A DNA stretch of 64,000 nucleotides from Saccharomyces paradoxus (GCF_002079055.1 NC_047493.1:1-64000); one strand, 5' to 3'; numbered from the stretch's first letter, positions 9,331 to 20,722 are shown. The notes: a model not told the origin generated them from the letters alone. Translations and numbers: made by a program.

Positions 9331-10956
9331 ATGCAAGTTTTTTCTTTCCTATCATTGGCGTTATTCCTAACGTATTCCCTGGCTGTTTTGGGGTCTTCCT
9401 CAAATTCTTATGTCAAGCTTCCGGTCCAAAAGTTAGCTGATATTCCAAATATGGACTTGCAAGATGCATCTGATATTTTTAAAAGAGATGAAGTGTTCAA
9501 TTCCACTTTGATAAATGCACCAAATACAGGAATGTACGTTGTCAGGATGGAAATCGGAACTCCTCCCCAAACGGTCTACCTACAGTTGGACACTGGCTCT
9601 TCAGATATGTATGTGAATGATGCCGATAATGCCTATTGCAAATCGATGTCTGATGGGTCTGACTACGTTTCGACTGATAATTATGAGCTCACAGCAACAT
9701 TCACTGAGCTTCCCTCTACCACCATCTCATCAGAAGCTTATAACACTCTTTGCTCCTACTGGGGTACATTTAGTCCCAACAGTTCTTCCACTTTTAAGAA
9801 TAACGAGACTTCTTTTAATGAAACATACGACGATGGTTCGTATTATGCAGGGACGTATGGAACGGACGTCGTCTCTTTCGAGAATATTACCCTAAATGAC
9901 TTCGTTTTTGGTGTATCAAATGATGCGATGGGCAATCCAAGTGGCATTTTGGGAGTATCGCTTCCTTCTGCAGAATATACAGATTCGATCGGATACGCAT
10001 CGTCTTTCAATACAACACCTCTTATATACGGTAATTTTCCAATGGAATTGAAAACTCAAGGGAAAATCGAAAAGACAGCGTATTCCTTGTTTTTGAATGA
10101 ACCTAATGCACACTTCGGAAGCATCTTGTTTGGTGCGGTCGACAAAAGTAAATATTCGGGACAGCTTTACACTCTGCCTATGCTGCAAGCCTACAATACC
10201 TTCGATTCCCTAAGCCCGGGAATGAGTGTTACTGCACAAAGTGTTGCAATCTTGGATGGTAAATCTGGCAACAATACTGTTTCAGATGTTCAATTTCCAG
10301 TACTGCTAGATTCTGGTACAACTTTTTCCTGTTTGCCTACTGAAATTGCAGAGGCAATCGGCAAAAGTTTTGACGGGAAGTATAGCTCCGATGACCAAGG
10401 CTACATCTTTGATTGTTCAAAAGCGAACAATGCTTTACTGTCCGTCGACTTTGGAGGATTTAATATATCGGCAAATATATCCAATTTTGTGACTCAAGCT
10501 AAGGACCACTGTTTTTTGGATATTGAGCAATCCGAATCGTCATACATGCTGGGGGACGCTTTTCTTGTCAACGCATACGTTGTCTATGATTTAGAAAATC
10601 GCGAAGTTTCTATTGCTCAGGCTAGCTTCAACGATCGAGAAGAGGATATTGAGGTTATCTCCGATACTGTCCCAGGTGCCACACCCGCTCCGGGATACTC
10701 CAGTACGTGGGTGTATACGCCTGGTAGTCCTATCGGAACAGGTGACTTTTATAATGTCAGCTGGACTTCTTATTCAGAGCTTTCACAATACAAATCAATA
10801 TTTGCCACTCCGGCCCAAAGCGATGGTGTTAGTTCTTCCTCAAGTGCAGGCAGTTCAAGCGAAACGACCACTAAAAAGAAAAATTTGGGTTACAGATGCC
10901 GTCGTTCATCTTTTTCCTTTTCGTTTTTATCTTTCTTATCATATTTTCTGTTATGA
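9331..10956 (+). CDS. YPS5: YPS5, full-length yapsin (GPI-type aspartyl protease)
   Basis: A complete 541-residue pepsin-family aspartyl protease of the yapsin group, which cleaves proteins at basic residues at the plasma membrane and cell wall. It has a signal peptide (residues 1-20), a propeptide ending in a KR pair at 51-52, the first catalytic motif DTGSSD at D87, and the second DSGTT at D327. There are many NxS/T sequons, a Ser-rich stem near 497-513 and a hydrophobic C-terminus that could be a GPI signal; the KKK and RCRR clusters just before that tail are unusual for one. S288C YPS5 is annotated as only 165 residues, so this is an undamaged counterpart, close in length to Yps6 (about 537). 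It is alone between large gaps. Confidence 0.9.
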   Translation: MQVFSFLSLALFLTYSLAVLGSSSNSYVKLPVQKLADIPNMDLQDASDIFKRDEVFNSTLINAPNTGMYVVRMEIGTPPQTVYLQLDTGSSDMYVNDADNAYCKSMSDGSDYVSTDNYELTATFTELPSTTISSEAYNTLCSYWGTFSPNSSSTFKNNETSFNETYDDGSYYAGTYGTDVVSFENITLNDFVFGVSNDAMGNPSGILGVSLPSAEYTDSIGYASSFNTTPLIYGNFPMELKTQGKIEKTAYSLFLNEPNAHFGSILFGAVDKSKYSGQLYTLPMLQAYNTFDSLSPGMSVTAQSVAILDGKSGNNTVSDVQFPVLLDSGTTFSCLPTEIAEAIGKSFDGKYSSDDQGYIFDCSKANNALLSVDFGGFNISANISNFVTQAKDHCFLDIEQSESSYMLGDAFLVNAYVVYDLENREVSIAQASFNDREEDIEVISDTVPGATPAPGYSSTWVYTPGSPIGTGDFYNVSWTSYSELSQYKSIFATPAQSDGVSSSSSAGSSSETTTKKKNLGYRCRRSSFSFSFLSFLSYFLL

Positions 10957-12161
10957 ATAGAGAAGATATTCATAGCTCGCAGAGTCCTCCTGTGTAGGAT
11001 TGTTATCAAACTCAACTTTTGCTAAATACAGCAAGAGGTATTAAGTGATGATGCGGGTTGCAGTTATACAACGCATTTAATATTCAAGACGCAAAATTAT
11101 ATACTTCTGTAGTATGACACAGCTTTATACACAGATAAGAATCTGATAACTGAACAATTATACACATGGGGAGTTTTGCTCCTGTGATAGATAATGTAAT
11201 GAGTTTTACAAGCGCTGAGTTCTTTGTCGGAGTTTGCAAATGATTGCAAAATCCTCAAAGAAGGAACCTAGTCGAATGACACAGTAAAAAAGGCCCCTAT
11301 CGTCCCAGTTGCCGCATCCTGACGTCTGTTTAATTGGCCGCCCAGCTGTAACAGTCTTCAAGTACGGCTTCATATCCTTCTGATCAAAGCACCCATACAT
11401 CATACTTCATGCAAGGTACCCTTATTTCTCATAGGTATTGTCTACAATCGAGGTGGCACTTTGACACAATGAACCCTGAGCACTTCCTACCTCAACAGAC
11501 CAATATATTCAGGTTAATCTGCTTACCAATAAGAATAAGCATGCTTCTTCTTCTATTATGTGGGCAAAAGTTAACAGTTTGATACCATTATTTACTCTTT
11601 GACTGCGTGTCTGTAGTTTGACTTTGAGAATGATATTTAATGTTAACTTGTGCGATGACAACTGAAGTGCCCTGTGGCAGTTTTTTCGACTACGTCAAAA
11701 AAAGTGTTGCATAATCAAACCAGGCACTTGCTAAAATGTTAAATTTTTTTTTTTAATATCACCTGCGTGGTTATTCGCCACTGTCAATGTTCAGATCTTT
11801 CCTAAACGGGCTTTTGAATTAGTGTTGCTTCTATTGCTGGAATGGAAATGGTACTTTCATGCGCTCTCGCTTCTCGAAGTTTTAACGATGAAGCAGAACG
11901 ATGTCGCTTTCATTACCTACCTATACACCCTGCGGGCCAGTAAATTTTTTTGCGAATAACCGCTGAGGTTGGAAATATAGAAATATATTCCAGATCTGTA
12001 TTCTCAGTCACTAGAAAAAGGTAAATATGCTCATCAAGGTTTTCAGCATAAAATAAAAATATTATTGATATATAAGCGCCGTAATTTTCATTTAAAATGG
12101 AGAGTCACTGCTTCCAATATGTTTTTTGCAATCACAAGAAATCAAGAACAACAAGAATATC
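10957..12161. other. Intergenic, YPS5 to VEL1
   Basis: About 1.2 kb. A 65-codon minus frame at 11206-11403 contains a GRPIKQTSGCGNWDDRG stretch that looks protein-like but matches nothing I know. I found no full Zap1 site (ACCTTNAAGGT) before VEL1, although VEL1 is known to be zinc-responsive. The VEL1 TATA box is at 12069-12076. Confidence 0.45.
12069..12076 (+). promoter_or_regulatory. TATA box of VEL1
   Basis: TATATAAG, 86 bases before the chosen VEL1 ATG. Confidence 0.5.
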
Positions 12162-12782
12162 ATGAGTTTCCTAAGCATTTTTACTTTCTTCAGCGTCCTT
12201 ATTTCCGTTGCCACTGCCGTCAGATTTGATTTGACTAACGTCACTTGTGCTAAACTACATGGTCCTCACTGTGGTACCTACGTTATGGAAGTCGTTGGTC
12301 AAAATGGAACATTTTTGGGTCAATCTACTTTCGTTGGTGCCGATGTTTTAACCGAAAGCGCTGGTGATGCTTGGGCAAGATATTTGGGCCAAGAAACAAG
12401 ATTCCTTCCAAAGTTGACCACTATTGCCAGTAACGATACAAAGAACTTTTCTCCACTTATCTTCACCACCAATATAAATACTTGTAACCCTCAATCTATT
12501 GGTGATGCTATGGTTCCTTTTGCCAATACTGTTACTGGTGAAATTGAATACAACTCCTGGGCTGACACTGCTGACAACGCTTCTCTCATAACCGGTTTAG
12601 CTAACCAATTGTTTAATGCTACCGATTATGGTGTTCAAGTTGCGTCATGTTACCCAAATTTTGCTTCTGTTATTTTAAGCACTCCAACAGTTAACATTTT
12701 CAGTATTAACGACTCATTGCCAGATTATTGTACTGCCATTCAGTTAAAGGCCGTTTGTCCACCAGAAGCTGGTTTTGTTTAA
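12162..12782 (+). CDS. VEL1: VEL1, secreted zinc-deficiency-induced protein
   Basis: The 206-residue protein equals S. cerevisiae Vel1 in length. Residues 1-19 are a signal peptide (MSFLSIFTFFSVLISVATA). The body has several NxS/T sequons and cysteines at conserved spacing, and ends in CPPEAGFV. Its molecular role is unknown; the family (Vel1 and YOR387C) is strongly induced in zinc-poor cells and was named for flor velum formation. An in-frame ATG 36 bases upstream would add 12 polar residues before the signal peptide and was rejected. Its neighbours ADH4 and ZRT1 belong to the same zinc response. Confidence 0.92.
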   Translation: MSFLSIFTFFSVLISVATAVRFDLTNVTCAKLHGPHCGTYVMEVVGQNGTFLGQSTFVGADVLTESAGDAWARYLGQETRFLPKLTTIASNDTKNFSPLIFTTNINTCNPQSIGDAMVPFANTVTGEIEYNSWADTADNASLITGLANQLFNATDYGVQVASCYPNFASVILSTPTVNIFSINDSLPDYCTAIQLKAVCPPEAGFV

Positions 12783-13632
12783 TCTTTTCTCGGTTCATAA
12801 TTTATAAATGTATATTGATAAATTTAACTATACCCAAATCTTTTTTTGAAAAGCCATATGAAAGTTATTTTCAACTGGGAAGTACCAAATTACCTCCTTT
12901 GGATATTCCTGTTCTCTCTGCCATAACATTTATTTTAAAAGCACTTTAATTTCTTTTTGATACGAAGTGTAATTCAATGTCGCTTGCGTATTACATATAT
13001 CAATAATTCCTTATGAATAAATATATAGAAAGATCTAATTTAGTACATCTAGTTGCGATTTTCGGAACATTGCGGAATATTGTTGCCTTAAAACAGAGGA
13101 TATAAATCAAATCATTCACAGGGTTCAATATTGAAATGTGATGATTGTATAGTGAAAAATATTGAAGATATGACCCTGCATTTTATATACAAGTGGTTCA
13201 TTTATGCTGAATGTCAACACCGATTCACTACACTCTTAATCCAAAATACTCATTTACTCGTGTAATGTCAGAAGTGTAAGGAGCCCCAAAAGGTCCTAAT
13301 TTTCACAGACCTTATGAAGGACGTTCCAGAACCGAAAGTCTGAAGATCGTCTTATTGAGGAATTATCATGATATAGCGGGCGGTATCAGACTGTAAGCGG
13401 TAACTTTATCGTAGTTATTTTGATTTTACTGGCAGTGGATCATAAGTATAAGATTCAATACGTCACAGAGCCAGACGAATGATAGGGGCATCTTGCTTGA
13501 AAAGCAATTCCATTAAAAAATGTTATATAATTATTGCGGTGCTATAATATTTCATATTACATAATTTATGCTACATTATATAACAAAACTGACTTCGCTC
13601 TACCACTTATAGGTCTAGAACAATTCCTATGA
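12783..13632. other. Convergent intergenic region, VEL1 to MNT2
   Basis: 850 bases between two convergent 3' ends, AT-rich, with no credible gene or repeat. Confidence 0.5.
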
Positions 13633-15312
13633 TTAAAGAATAGTTTCATTCCAAATGTCAACGATTTGTGATAGTCTGCGTTTCTCGTTTTCTTCAAACT
13701 TGATTACCTTTCCAAACTCTCCTTCTTTGAATAATGTGCAATAATTAAACAAAAAACACTCTCCTGACTTAATCCATCCTGATATATTAGCGTCTGGAAT
13801 TATAATTCCTTCAAGCTTTACTGGCGATTCATAATATTCACGTAGGGCGTCTGCGCTTTGGAAAATATCCGCTAGTCTTCGACTGTGCTCATAATCATAT
13901 TCCCATGAGGCCTTTTTACAAACGTTAAGACCTCCGTTTAGCCATAGTAAGGACCCATCTTTATCTGTATGAGACAACTGCACGGAACAAATCTGGTAAA
14001 ACTCACCAGTACTTTCTTTTGAGACAACATTCCCCAACTGGCCAATATTTGATGCATCCACAGGATGGAACGTAAAATGATTCTTTGATAGCAATTCACC
14101 CAGCCAAAAAAAGTCTTTATCACCATGGAAATATTCTGCAATTGGAGAAAATTGTAGGGCTATTGAAGTAAGCACACTGAAGAGATGCTTACCCTTATGC
14201 AATACTACCAAGCCACTCTCTAAATGGTGCCTATATCTCTTTACGAACATGTTTTCCAGCGCCTGTGCAACTGTTGGATCTTCTATGTGCTCACGTATCT
14301 TAGATCCGTCCGTTAGATCAAGCTTGATACACCCATAAATAATTTCTTTCAAAATTTCCAATTCAGATTGTTCGAAGAGGTCATTTGTTATTTCCCGATC
14401 TTTAAAGAAAAGAACTCCAGTCTTTTGAAATTCCTCTAGTTTATAAAACTTGTCTACTGAAACAAAGGGCACTGTATCTGAATCCAACAAAATAGGAATT
14501 TCAAAGGATGAGAAGGTCAACGCTAACCATTTGTTTGAATAAGTTGCAAACTTGTCCGAATACGTCGGACTTAGCAAATTATGCACATCCAGAAACCATA
14601 TTTCCTGGGCAGGATATTCTGGAGTGTCTCGGTTTCTCGCGTATTTGGTAATATATTTGATGGAATCTCGACTCAGGTCTGCGTTATAAACAATTTGTAT
14701 AGGATACTCATTTTTGAGAAACCTTAATATTTTCAGTAGCCGTATGGCTTCATTTAACTGCCCATCGGAAGCACTAATAACTATGCCTTTCGAACCGCTT
14801 TGAGTTACAGTGTACAACCAATTCTCCCAAAAAGATAGTTCTGTATCGAAGTTGATTGGTTTAGAATTAATGAAATGGTGATCTTTGAGGTCAAACTCTA
14901 ACACAGATGCATGGTAAACCTCACCATTCCACCTCGTAATTGTGTGCCAGAAATTAAATTCATCATTTTCCAATTTTTCGAAGTTGATATACGGGAAGAG
15001 CTTCTTTTCAATGTTTCGTACACGCTGAATATCACGCCCAGCAGTTCGCTCCAAGCACTTAGAAAAGGTCGAAATCCTTGTAACCAGTTCCACCACATCA
15101 TTTGCAGGAGTTGAGCTCACTTGATTTACATCGTAGAAGTCATTTAACCACCCGGGCGAAAGATCTTCATAATAACTCCAGCAACGACCTCTGTCACTGC
15201 TGCTATTTTGAATGGGTCCCAACGATTTTAACGAACCTATTTGACGATAATATGCCACTAAAAAGACACCCAGTAGCGCAACTGATATGAAGAGTCGATT
15301 TTTTCTTCTCAT
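13633..15312 (-). CDS. MNT2: MNT2, Golgi alpha-1,3-mannosyltransferase
   Basis: A 559-residue type II membrane protein of the MNN1 / glycosyltransferase 71 family, which adds alpha-1,3-linked mannose to O-linked glycans in the Golgi using GDP-mannose. A short basic tail (MRRKNR) is followed by one signal-anchor helix at residues 7-22 and a luminal stem. The catalytic domain has the DXD metal-binding motif in PILLDSDTVPF at about residue 280. The length matches S. cerevisiae Mnt2 (558). The gene is complete, and its start is the only ATG before the anchor helix. It is transcribed toward VEL1. Confidence 0.93.
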   Translation of the reverse strand: MRRKNRLFISVALLGVFLVAYYRQIGSLKSLGPIQNSSSDRGRCWSYYEDLSPGWLNDFYDVNQVSSTPANDVVELVTRISTFSKCLERTAGRDIQRVRNIEKKLFPYINFEKLENDEFNFWHTITRWNGEVYHASVLEFDLKDHHFINSKPINFDTELSFWENWLYTVTQSGSKGIVISASDGQLNEAIRLLKILRFLKNEYPIQIVYNADLSRDSIKYITKYARNRDTPEYPAQEIWFLDVHNLLSPTYSDKFATYSNKWLALTFSSFEIPILLDSDTVPFVSVDKFYKLEEFQKTGVLFFKDREITNDLFEQSELEILKEIIYGCIKLDLTDGSKIREHIEDPTVAQALENMFVKRYRHHLESGLVVLHKGKHLFSVLTSIALQFSPIAEYFHGDKDFFWLGELLSKNHFTFHPVDASNIGQLGNVVSKESTGEFYQICSVQLSHTDKDGSLLWLNGGLNVCKKASWEYDYEHSRRLADIFQSADALREYYESPVKLEGIIIPDANISGWIKSGECFLFNYCTLFKEGEFGKVIKFEENEKRRLSQIVDIWNETIL

Positions 15313-15802
15313 ACTCGATAAATTATATTGCGCCTATTTGTGTGAATCCTTTCAACATAGATTCGCAAACAAACATGCGAATATTTTACTCAATTGGGAG
15401 ACTTGGCCGTTCACACTCTTTGATACTTCCTACCCCTAAAGTAAAGAGAAAAACGAATTAGCATCATTCTAGTGCTAGGTACTTTTCTCTTTCTTTTACT
15501 GATCTAGTGTGGCTCATCAAAACTTCGTCTCGGGAAAATGAAAAATGTAAACAAGAATTTTTCGTTTTAAAGAACTACCTAAAGGCCAATGCCAGTGTGG
15601 TTATTGTTTACGATCCGGAAAATACTACCGATAGGATATCTATCAAGAAGTCCCCAGGTCTTCGTGTATTTACGCCATACTGTCTGATCTCGTAGTGCGT
15701 TGCAGTCCTTGCGTATGAAAATTTTTTTCTAATGCATCAGCTGTTATGCGCACGACTTGAAAGGTTATCGACCGTTTCTAAAAACTAGAAGTACTTAAAT
15801 GA

Positions 15803-15813
15803 ACCTTCACGGT
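15803..15813 (+). promoter_or_regulatory. Zap1 zinc-responsive element (one mismatch), ADH4 promoter
   Basis: ACCTTCACGGT differs from ACCTTNAAGGT at one position. ADH4 is a known Zap1 target induced by zinc deficiency, so a functional site is plausible. It lies about 520 bases before the short-form ATG. Confidence 0.45.
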
Positions 15814-16197
15814 TAAGCAACCAGTCTAATTGAGGCCGCTGATTTGAAAAGGAGTTTTTGTGTCCAGAAGATTTCTCGGAGAACTTCAATGGGCTTCCAA
15901 TTTATTCTCTTTAATGAGGCCATTTTTTGTAGTGTGATGGTCACACGGTAATGGTTGTTAGCAATATTTGTGATGATGGCTATAGTATGACCGTAGTGGA
16001 TTAACCATGATGCAAAAAAAAAAAAAAGAACCAGGTTAGTTCACGCATCACGAGGTACGTGTCTTGTATGTCAGGTGCTGGGAACCACGTATGCCGTCAA
16101 CTGTACAAAGCAATTGATATTTTGTGGCCTCGAATCTCTCACACTACTAGGGCATTTTCTTTTATCAAGCACGGGAAAAGGATAACGTATCAACATG

Positions 16198-16205
16198 TAT
16201 AAAAG
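16198..16205 (+). promoter_or_regulatory. TATA box of ADH4
   Basis: TATAAAAG, 126 bases before the conventional ADH4 ATG. It overlaps codons 2-4 of the longer in-frame ADH4 reading, which argues that the main transcript starts downstream of that upstream ATG. Confidence 0.55.
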
Positions 16206-16323
16206 GGTTATTAGCATTTCCAGTTCATTGAAGACTGGAATTAAACGTTTTTCTTCCATCTACTCCGAAAGAACTATCAACAACAAGTTTATTTTTGCAA
16301 CAACTAATAGTCAATTAAGAAAA

Positions 16324-17472
16324 ATGTCTTCCGTTACTGGTTTTTACATTCCACCAATTTCTTTCTTTGGTGAAGGTGCTTTAGAAGAAACCGCTGATTA
16401 CATCAAAAACAAGGATTACAAAAAGGCTTTGATTGTTACTGATCCTGGTATTGCAGCCATTGGCCTCTCCGGTAGAGTCCAAAAGATGTTGGAAGAACGT
16501 GGATTGAACGTTGCTATCTATGACAAAACTCAACCAAACCCAAATGTTGCCAATGTCACAGCTGGTTTGAAGGTTTTGAAGGAACAAGACTCTGAAATTG
16601 TTGTTTCCATTGGTGGGGGTTCTGCTCACGACAATGCTAAAGCCATTGCTTTGTTGGCTACTAACGGCGGGGAAATCGGAGATTATGAAGGTGTCAACCA
16701 GTCTAAGAAGGCTGCTTTACCATTATTTGCTATCAACACTACTGCTGGTACTGCTTCCGAAATGACCAGATTCACTATTATCTCTAATGAAGAAAAGAAA
16801 ATCAAGATGGCCATCATTGACAACAACGTCACTCCAGCTGTTGCTGTGAACGACCCATCTACCATGTTTGGTTTGCCACCTCCTTTGACTGCTGCTACTG
16901 GTCTAGATGCTTTGACTCACTGTATTGAAGCTTATGTTTCCACCGCCTCTAACCCAATCACTGATGCCTGTGCTTTGAAGGGTATTGACTTGATCAATGA
17001 AAGCTTAGTCGCCGCATACAACAATGGTAAAGATAAGAAGGCTAGAACTGATATGTGTTACGCCGAATATTTGGCAGGTATGGCTTTCAACAATGCTTCT
17101 TTAGGTTACGTTCACGCCCTTGCTCATCAACTTGGTGGTTTCTACCACTTGCCTCATGGTGTTTGTAACGCCGTATTGTTACCTCATGTTCAAGAGGCTA
17201 ACATGCAATGTCCAAAGGCCAAGAAGAGACTAGGTGAAATTGCCTTGCATTTCGGTGCTTCTCAAGAAGACCCAGAAGAAACCATCAAGGCTTTGCACGT
17301 TTTAAACAGAACCATGAACATTCCAAGAAACTTGAAAGATTTAGGTGTTAAAACCGAAGATTTTGACATTTTGGCTGAACACGCCATGCATGATGCCTGC
17401 CATTTGACTAACCCTGTTCAATTCACCAAAGAACAAGTGGTTGCCATTTTGAAGAAAGCTTATGAATATTAA
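16324..17472 (+). CDS. ADH4: ADH4, iron/zinc-type (group III) alcohol dehydrogenase
   Basis: The 382-residue enzyme interconverts ethanol and acetaldehyde with NAD. It belongs to the iron-activated ADH family and is unrelated to the zinc enzymes Adh1-3. Visible are the GGGSAHDNAKAIAL nucleotide-binding loop (97-110), NTTAGTASEMTRF (138-150), and the metal ligands D195, H199, H264 and H278 within GLDALTH, HALAHQLGGFYH and LPHGV. Codon use is strongly biased, as in highly expressed yeast genes. The ATG at 16324 gives the standard length. An in-frame ATG at 16195 adds 43 residues that look like a mitochondrial presequence. Adh4 is induced when zinc is scarce, which fits its place between VEL1 and ZRT1. 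Confidence 0.96.
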   Translation: MSSVTGFYIPPISFFGEGALEETADYIKNKDYKKALIVTDPGIAAIGLSGRVQKMLEERGLNVAIYDKTQPNPNVANVTAGLKVLKEQDSEIVVSIGGGSAHDNAKAIALLATNGGEIGDYEGVNQSKKAALPLFAINTTAGTASEMTRFTIISNEEKKIKMAIIDNNVTPAVAVNDPSTMFGLPPPLTAATGLDALTHCIEAYVSTASNPITDACALKGIDLINESLVAAYNNGKDKKARTDMCYAEYLAGMAFNNASLGYVHALAHQLGGFYHLPHGVCNAVLLPHVQEANMQCPKAKKRLGEIALHFGASQEDPEETIKALHVLNRTMNIPRNLKDLGVKTEDFDILAEHAMHDACHLTNPVQFTKEQVVAILKKAYEY

Positions 17473-18777
17473 AAAAATCGAACTATCTCATAAACGTCAA
17501 TTATGCGTGTGCTTTATTTATTTAATTGTGCGTACAGTATAATGCACTTATTTATTTACCAGTCAAATGATATTTTTTAACTCTTTTCACGACCTATATA
17601 ATTACGTTAATCTCGGATATATAACAATGAAACCATATCTTTGTTGTCTTAATTTGAAAAAATGAAACGGAAGCTCTACTGATGACCCCGGGGCCAAAAG
17701 TATGTCGGAAGCAGTTTGATCTTTATTATTGGCATACTATTGGTTTCGACGCTTTTAAGATTGAGAAGCTGCTATATAGTAAAGTCAATCTTTAATATGG
17801 TGGGTTCTATGCAAGCTACGAGAAGTAAATTATTGACAATGCGGAACACTTGAGTCAAACCGTTTCTGTTAAACCAACCCACAGCGGTGCTGGTAAGTCT
17901 GTAAATGGCATTGTCTTCCTTTTTTGGTTTAATATGTTTAATTATGAACCTGCTATAAGTGATAACGTCAATCCAGTTATTTTTGTATATTATCCACATG
18001 TGCATATCCTTTGATATTCGTTTGATAATACGAAAAACTGTCTTTCTCACAACCTCGAATCACAGCGGCAACATATTCGAACACACTACAATATTACATG
18101 AAATTCACTTACCTTCACTGACTACAACACAGAAAATACAGTGCCCTATCCCGAGTGCTTGTGCACATATAGCTGATAGCATAATGCATTATTTGGAATG
18201 GCCAATAAATTTCCGAAGTAAAGGTAACTTTGCCATTGAGTTGATATGCAGCTGCTAAGAGAAAATATCTGCACACCACCACATGCTTTAAGCAAATACT
18301 AAGTGAAAAAAAGCTTACCATTTGAGTAAGTAACACAAAATTTTTTTTCGTTTATCTAAGAACAAGAATAAGTCCTGAAACATAGTGACAATATTCGTAG
18401 TACGTCTGAGAAATGAATTTATATTCTTGCAAAAGAATATGTTCTTTTCAAATATGGGCGTTTCTATAATCTCTTGCATCTCTCAGCTTCCAAAAAATTG
18501 ATGAAAATGGGTTCATTTAATTTTTACATCAACCAAAAAGAAACTACCTTCATTGAAATCCTTTTTGAAGAACCATTTAAAAAATAACAATACTAGAATA
18601 TATGATAAGACCACCGATCATGCATGCAATACGTAATACAGCATAGGTGGCCGACCAATTGGCAATGGTAGAAAACAATAGACGGTAGCACACTGCTTTT
18701 CACCCGCATTCTTGGAAGTGGGCCAGCTCTTGGTCAGTGTCCGATGAACCGGTCATGAAGTCGGAACTGTTTCTTTA
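17473..18777. other. Gene-free stretch after ADH4 (first part of a 4.7 kb gap)
   Basis: No ORF here has a recognisable domain. Frames of 73-99 codons overlap on both strands at 17772-18336, and none looks coding. I see no tRNA. Confidence 0.5.
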
Positions 18778-19141
18778 CTCTTGGAACAAGAATCAACTAC
18801 TGCCTACTTTACTAGCACTCATGCTGCCAGTATATTATTACATACAACGTATGATAAAAATAAAAATAAAAAAGTAAATTGAAACTTAAAGAATTGCCCA
18901 AAAGCTGTAATATACAGTCATTGAATCTGGTATAAGGAAAAGCTCAGGGATTGATGTAAGATAATGAATGATAAAATATGAAAAGAAAGAGGAAGTAATA
19001 GCATTATTTTCAGAATAGTTGAGTCACATTAGGGTTCCTATATCGGCAGGAATAATTCCAGTATATTGTGTACATTTAAACACATCATCTTTATCAAATA
19101 ATGGAATCCCAACAATTGTCAGCAAATTTATCTTTATATCG
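18778..19141 (+). mobile_element. Solo delta LTR fossil (Ty1/Ty2 family)
   Basis: The segment aligns by eye along its whole length with a Ty1/Ty2 delta LTR: a GGAACAAGAATCAACTAC start, a middle CCAGTATATTATTACATAC block, GGATTGATGTAAGATAATGA, and an AATGGAATCCCAACAATT 3' part. Only one LTR is present, with no internal Ty coding sequence, so it is a solo LTR left by recombination. It is heavily diverged from modern deltas and clearly broken, so it is old. It does not lie beside a tRNA gene, the usual Ty1 target. The end points are approximate. Confidence 0.75.
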
Positions 19142-20699
19142 AGTACTAAGTCTGTATTTCTTCTTCGTTTTTTCAGAATGGCTCTGTGATATTGTCCTCG
19201 TGAAAGTGTTACAATGTCAATAACATAGAGAATGGATTTTAAAAGTTTATTTATGATGTATTTCTATGACTAAACAATAATAACGAAATTAAAGTGTAAT
19301 ATTTTGTCACAAAGAACGGTTCCCCTCTCAATCTCTATTGCTACTACCAAAAATGTCTACCTAATATACTGTTGCAATTCTTGAAAATAAAAGAGATTTA
19401 TAAACAGTTACCTAACGTAGCAGTTTCAAATTTTCGATCCTTTTCTTTAAAGACTAACTTGGCACAGGACATCACTGAACCTCAATTTCAACCTATTCTC
19501 AAGAAATATATATTTTATTGCTTTGGCTGACAAATGTTAATACAGCTTTTACATCATCAATATGACTAAAGGACACTGGCATCCTACTCAATGGTACAGT
19601 CCGTTATCGAGTAGGAAAAAAAGGGTCGCTAAAAGCTGATGAACATAGTTTTAGCTCACTGATCCTGTATTGAATATCTACATAATCTCTAGCCTTCTGC
19701 CGGTGTATCTGCAAAATGTAAAACTTCAAACAATGCACCATCAACTTGAATACTCTCCCATATTGTGTGCTAAATAACATATGCTTTTATAATCAAACAT
19801 GTCTTAATAAAAGTTTCACAGGATTTATCTTCGTAATTAGTCTACACTATAGGTGCTTCCATGAAATTGATAACGTGCAATATATACTGAATTATGCATA
19901 TTTTAATCACCTTGAACTTCTGCTCCCTCTGTCCTAGAGATGTCGTAATATATTCATTTGCTGTCATTTGCTTTTACTGGTTAAAAAAAGGCTTTGAAAA
20001 ACGTGAACTGCGCAAATTGAAAAGTCGGGTCGCAAAATTACATGCAAAACATTCACCTCGTTAAGGTCTGACCTATAGGAAATAAATGTCCTCGATTCAT
20101 GAAAGCACATGTAGTTGCAATACCACACGACAAGATCATCAACGCTTGTGGACGTAAGAACCTTGCCGATTTCTCAGGCCATTTCTATGTTTATCATCTT
20201 ACTATGATCGAAGCTGTTTCAACCTAGCCATCCACTTCACGCTTCCAGTACGTTCAGAAAACACTTAGCGATCGCTACCGACAAAATTTACAGTCACATC
20301 ACTGCACAATAGGTCATTTCATCCAAGTTGGTTTGATCGTTGAAAAATACCGACAACCTATAGGAATACACATTTTAGATGTGTCTCGGGTCTTACCTAT
20401 TCAAATATCATTGGTTTTATACAAGACGACATCTGCGCTACTGGTAAAGAAATTGGTCTATGTTATTGTGCTGGTGGGAGTAGAGAGCCAATTAATTGTT
20501 GAATGAGTATATGTGCGGTGAGTTATCTCCATAAGACAAATATCTAGATGAATTCATCGTCTTATTCAAGAAGAAATGTATAGCTTCTAAATTCTAATAC
20601 GGAAAATCCTCATAATATGATTTGAGCGAAAATTAGAGAATGAAAGGAATTGGGAGGCACTGCACTGTATTTGCTCGTTCATTAAGGGCTCAACTGCAA

Positions 20700-20722
20700 A
20701 AAAACAAACAAACAAACAAACA
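20700..20722. repeat. AAAC microsatellite
   Basis: Five tandem AAAC/CAAA units in the gene-free region before ZRT1. Confidence 0.8.

Larger units (their letters stand above)
15313..16323. other. Divergent promoter region, MNT2 and ADH4
   Basis: About 1 kb. It holds a Zap1-like site (15803-15813), a second weaker one near 15757, the ADH4 TATA box at 16198, and an unexplained protein-like open frame without ATG at 15462-15695 (see findings). Confidence 0.5.

Noticed and set aside
17772-18336. Overlapping 73-99 codon frames on both strands
   Set aside because: They contradict each other in strand, lack domains or codon bias, and look like random open frames.
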